A stretch of DNA of 17,222 nt from an uncultured Caulobacter sp. GTDB taxonomy: Bacteria; Pseudomonadota; Alphaproteobacteria; Caulobacterales; Caulobacteraceae. The stretch covers positions 1-17,222 of the forward strand of contig CALKHU010000030.1 of NCBI GenBank assembly GCA_937991555.1. The letters are read 5' to 3'. Shown one piece after another: positions 16,499 to 17,222 of the stretch. Numbering within the stretch: position 1 is the first letter of the stretch; every line of letters begins with the position of its first letter. The notes below the pieces were generated by a model that saw only the letters and a program-made list of their open reading frames with translations, ran no database searches and had not been told where the DNA came from. The translations under genes and the position numbers were made by a program.

Positions 16499-17222
16499 CT
16501 ACTCAGGCTGCGGCCCCACGTAGCGGGCGCGCGGACGGATGAGGGCGCCGGTCTGCGTCTGCTCGACGGCGTGGGCCAGCCAGCCGGCGGTGCGCGCGAC
16601 GGCGAACAGCGCGAACGGAGCGTCCGGCGGCAGGGCGAAGCGCTCGGCGAGAGCCGTCAGCGGGAAGTCGATGTTGACCAGGGCGCCGCTGCGCGCCTCG
16701 ACCACGGCCTGGAGCGCGGCGTAGGCGGGCGGCGGATCGAAGGCCTGAAGCAGGGCGGCGGCCCGGGGGTCGCCCTCCGGGTAGAGCGGATGGCCGAAGC
16801 CGGCCAGCGGCCCCGCCCGCGCGAGCCGTCCCGCGACGGCCGCCTCCGGCCCGATGCGCAGGCTCTCGTCGACCAGGTTGCGGACCCGGTCGGCGATGCC
16901 GCCGTGCAGCGGACCCGACAGCGCCGACAGTCCGGCCAGGGACGCGGCGGCGAGCGAGGCGCCGGTCGAGGCGGTCACCCGCGCGGCGAAGGTCGAGGCG
17001 TTGAGCTCGTGGTCGGCCAGCAGCACCAGGGTGCGCCGGATGGCGTCCGCCGCCTCGGGCCGTTCCCAGGCTGTGGCGATGCGCTGGTGGATCGGCCCGT
17101 GCTCGATGCGGCCGGCGGCCGCGTCGGCGACGAGGTCCAGCAGGCCGGTCGCCTCCGCCGCCAGCGCCAGCGGCGCCCGCCCCCGCGCCGGCGGATCGAC
17201 GCCGGCCCGGCGCGAGAGGGCC
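16499..17222 (-). CDS. Citrate-synthase-family protein, C-terminal part
   Basis: The open frame runs from the right edge of the window to the TAG at 16499-16501, about 240 residues; the N-terminus lies outside. Citrate synthases condense oxaloacetate with acetyl-CoA. Family marks seen: LLADHELNASTFAARV, SGPLHGG with the substrate-binding His, GFGHPLY with the second active-site His, VNIDF with the position of the catalytic Asp, and the C-terminal IRPRARYVGP. The frame continues unbroken through residues such as IEHGPIHQRIA upstream, so the internal start that an ORF finder would give is not real. It could be the main citrate synthase, a 2-methylcitrate synthase or one of the shorter paralogues with an N-terminal helix-turn-helix-like part; the C-terminal sequence looks paralogue-like to me. 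Confidence 0.88.
   Translation of the reverse strand, partial: ALSRRAGVDPPARGRAPLALAAEATGLLDLVADAAAGRIEHGPIHQRIATAWERPEAADAIRRTLVLLADHELNASTFAARVTASTGASLAAASLAGLSALSGPLHGGIADRVRNLVDESLRIGPEAAVAGRLARAGPLAGFGHPLYPEGDPRAAALLQAFDPPPAYAALQAVVEARSGALVNIDFPLTALAERFALPPDAPFALFAVARTAGWLAHAVEQTQTGALIRPRARYVGPQPE

Overview
The window is a GC-rich chromosomal segment (the codon third positions are almost all G or C) of an alphaproteobacterium. The gene repertoire, the compact layout with 4-bp start/stop overlaps, and several families of short palindromic intergenic repeats suggest Caulobacterales, such as a Phenylobacterium- or Caulobacter-like organism. That placement is an inference from recall; no search was run. 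Most of the window is core metabolism and housekeeping, with one accessory signalling block.

Layout. (1) 1-241: the 3' end of an L-serine dehydratase gene. (2) 242-914: no protein gene; it holds a doublet of inverted palindromic repeats, a hairpin-rich stretch that may be a structured RNA, overlapping alternative hairpins and a second repeat doublet. (3) 915-1718: a DUF72/YecE-family protein. (4) 1813-3552: a quorum-sensing module made of a LuxR-type acyl-homoserine-lactone (AHL) receptor, a LuxI-type AHL synthase and a 71-aa acidic protein whose start overlaps the synthase stop. A lux-box-like dyad and a hairpin that pairs the synthase ribosome-binding site lie in the luxR-luxI gap. (5) 3628-4796: two DNA-binding regulators, an XRE-type protein and a YafY-like WYL protein, the latter behind a perfect 18-bp palindrome. 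(6) 4793-7576, minus strand: a secreted nuclease-fold protein, an RsuA-type pseudouridine synthase translationally coupled to an RsmC-like rRNA methyltransferase, and a GreA/GreB-family factor. (7) 7651-9038: a 2,4-dienoyl-CoA-reductase-like SDR followed by a Nudix hydrolase gene that is broken by an in-frame stop and lacks a start codon. (8) 9236-10039, minus: uppP, divergent from (9) gltD-gltB (10226-16218), which encodes both subunits of NADPH glutamate synthase. (10) 16224-16489: an inverted repeat doublet enclosing a 42-codon acidic ORF that the usual ORF length cutoffs miss. (11) 16499-17222, minus: the C-terminal part of a citrate-synthase-family protein.

The strongest unexplained signal is the repeat architecture. 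Four unrelated palindromic repeat families all occur as head-to-head inverted doublets. Two doublets of one family (249-356 and 6987-7094) are both exactly 108 bp with a 24-bp spacer and lie in opposite orientations. Their hairpin stems differ between copies by compensating base changes. This resembles the REPIN organisation described for RAYT-mobilised REP sequences, but no transposase is present in the window. The second theme is possible translational control by hairpins that bury the Shine-Dalgarno sequence, seen in front of the AHL synthase and of the 42-codon ORF.
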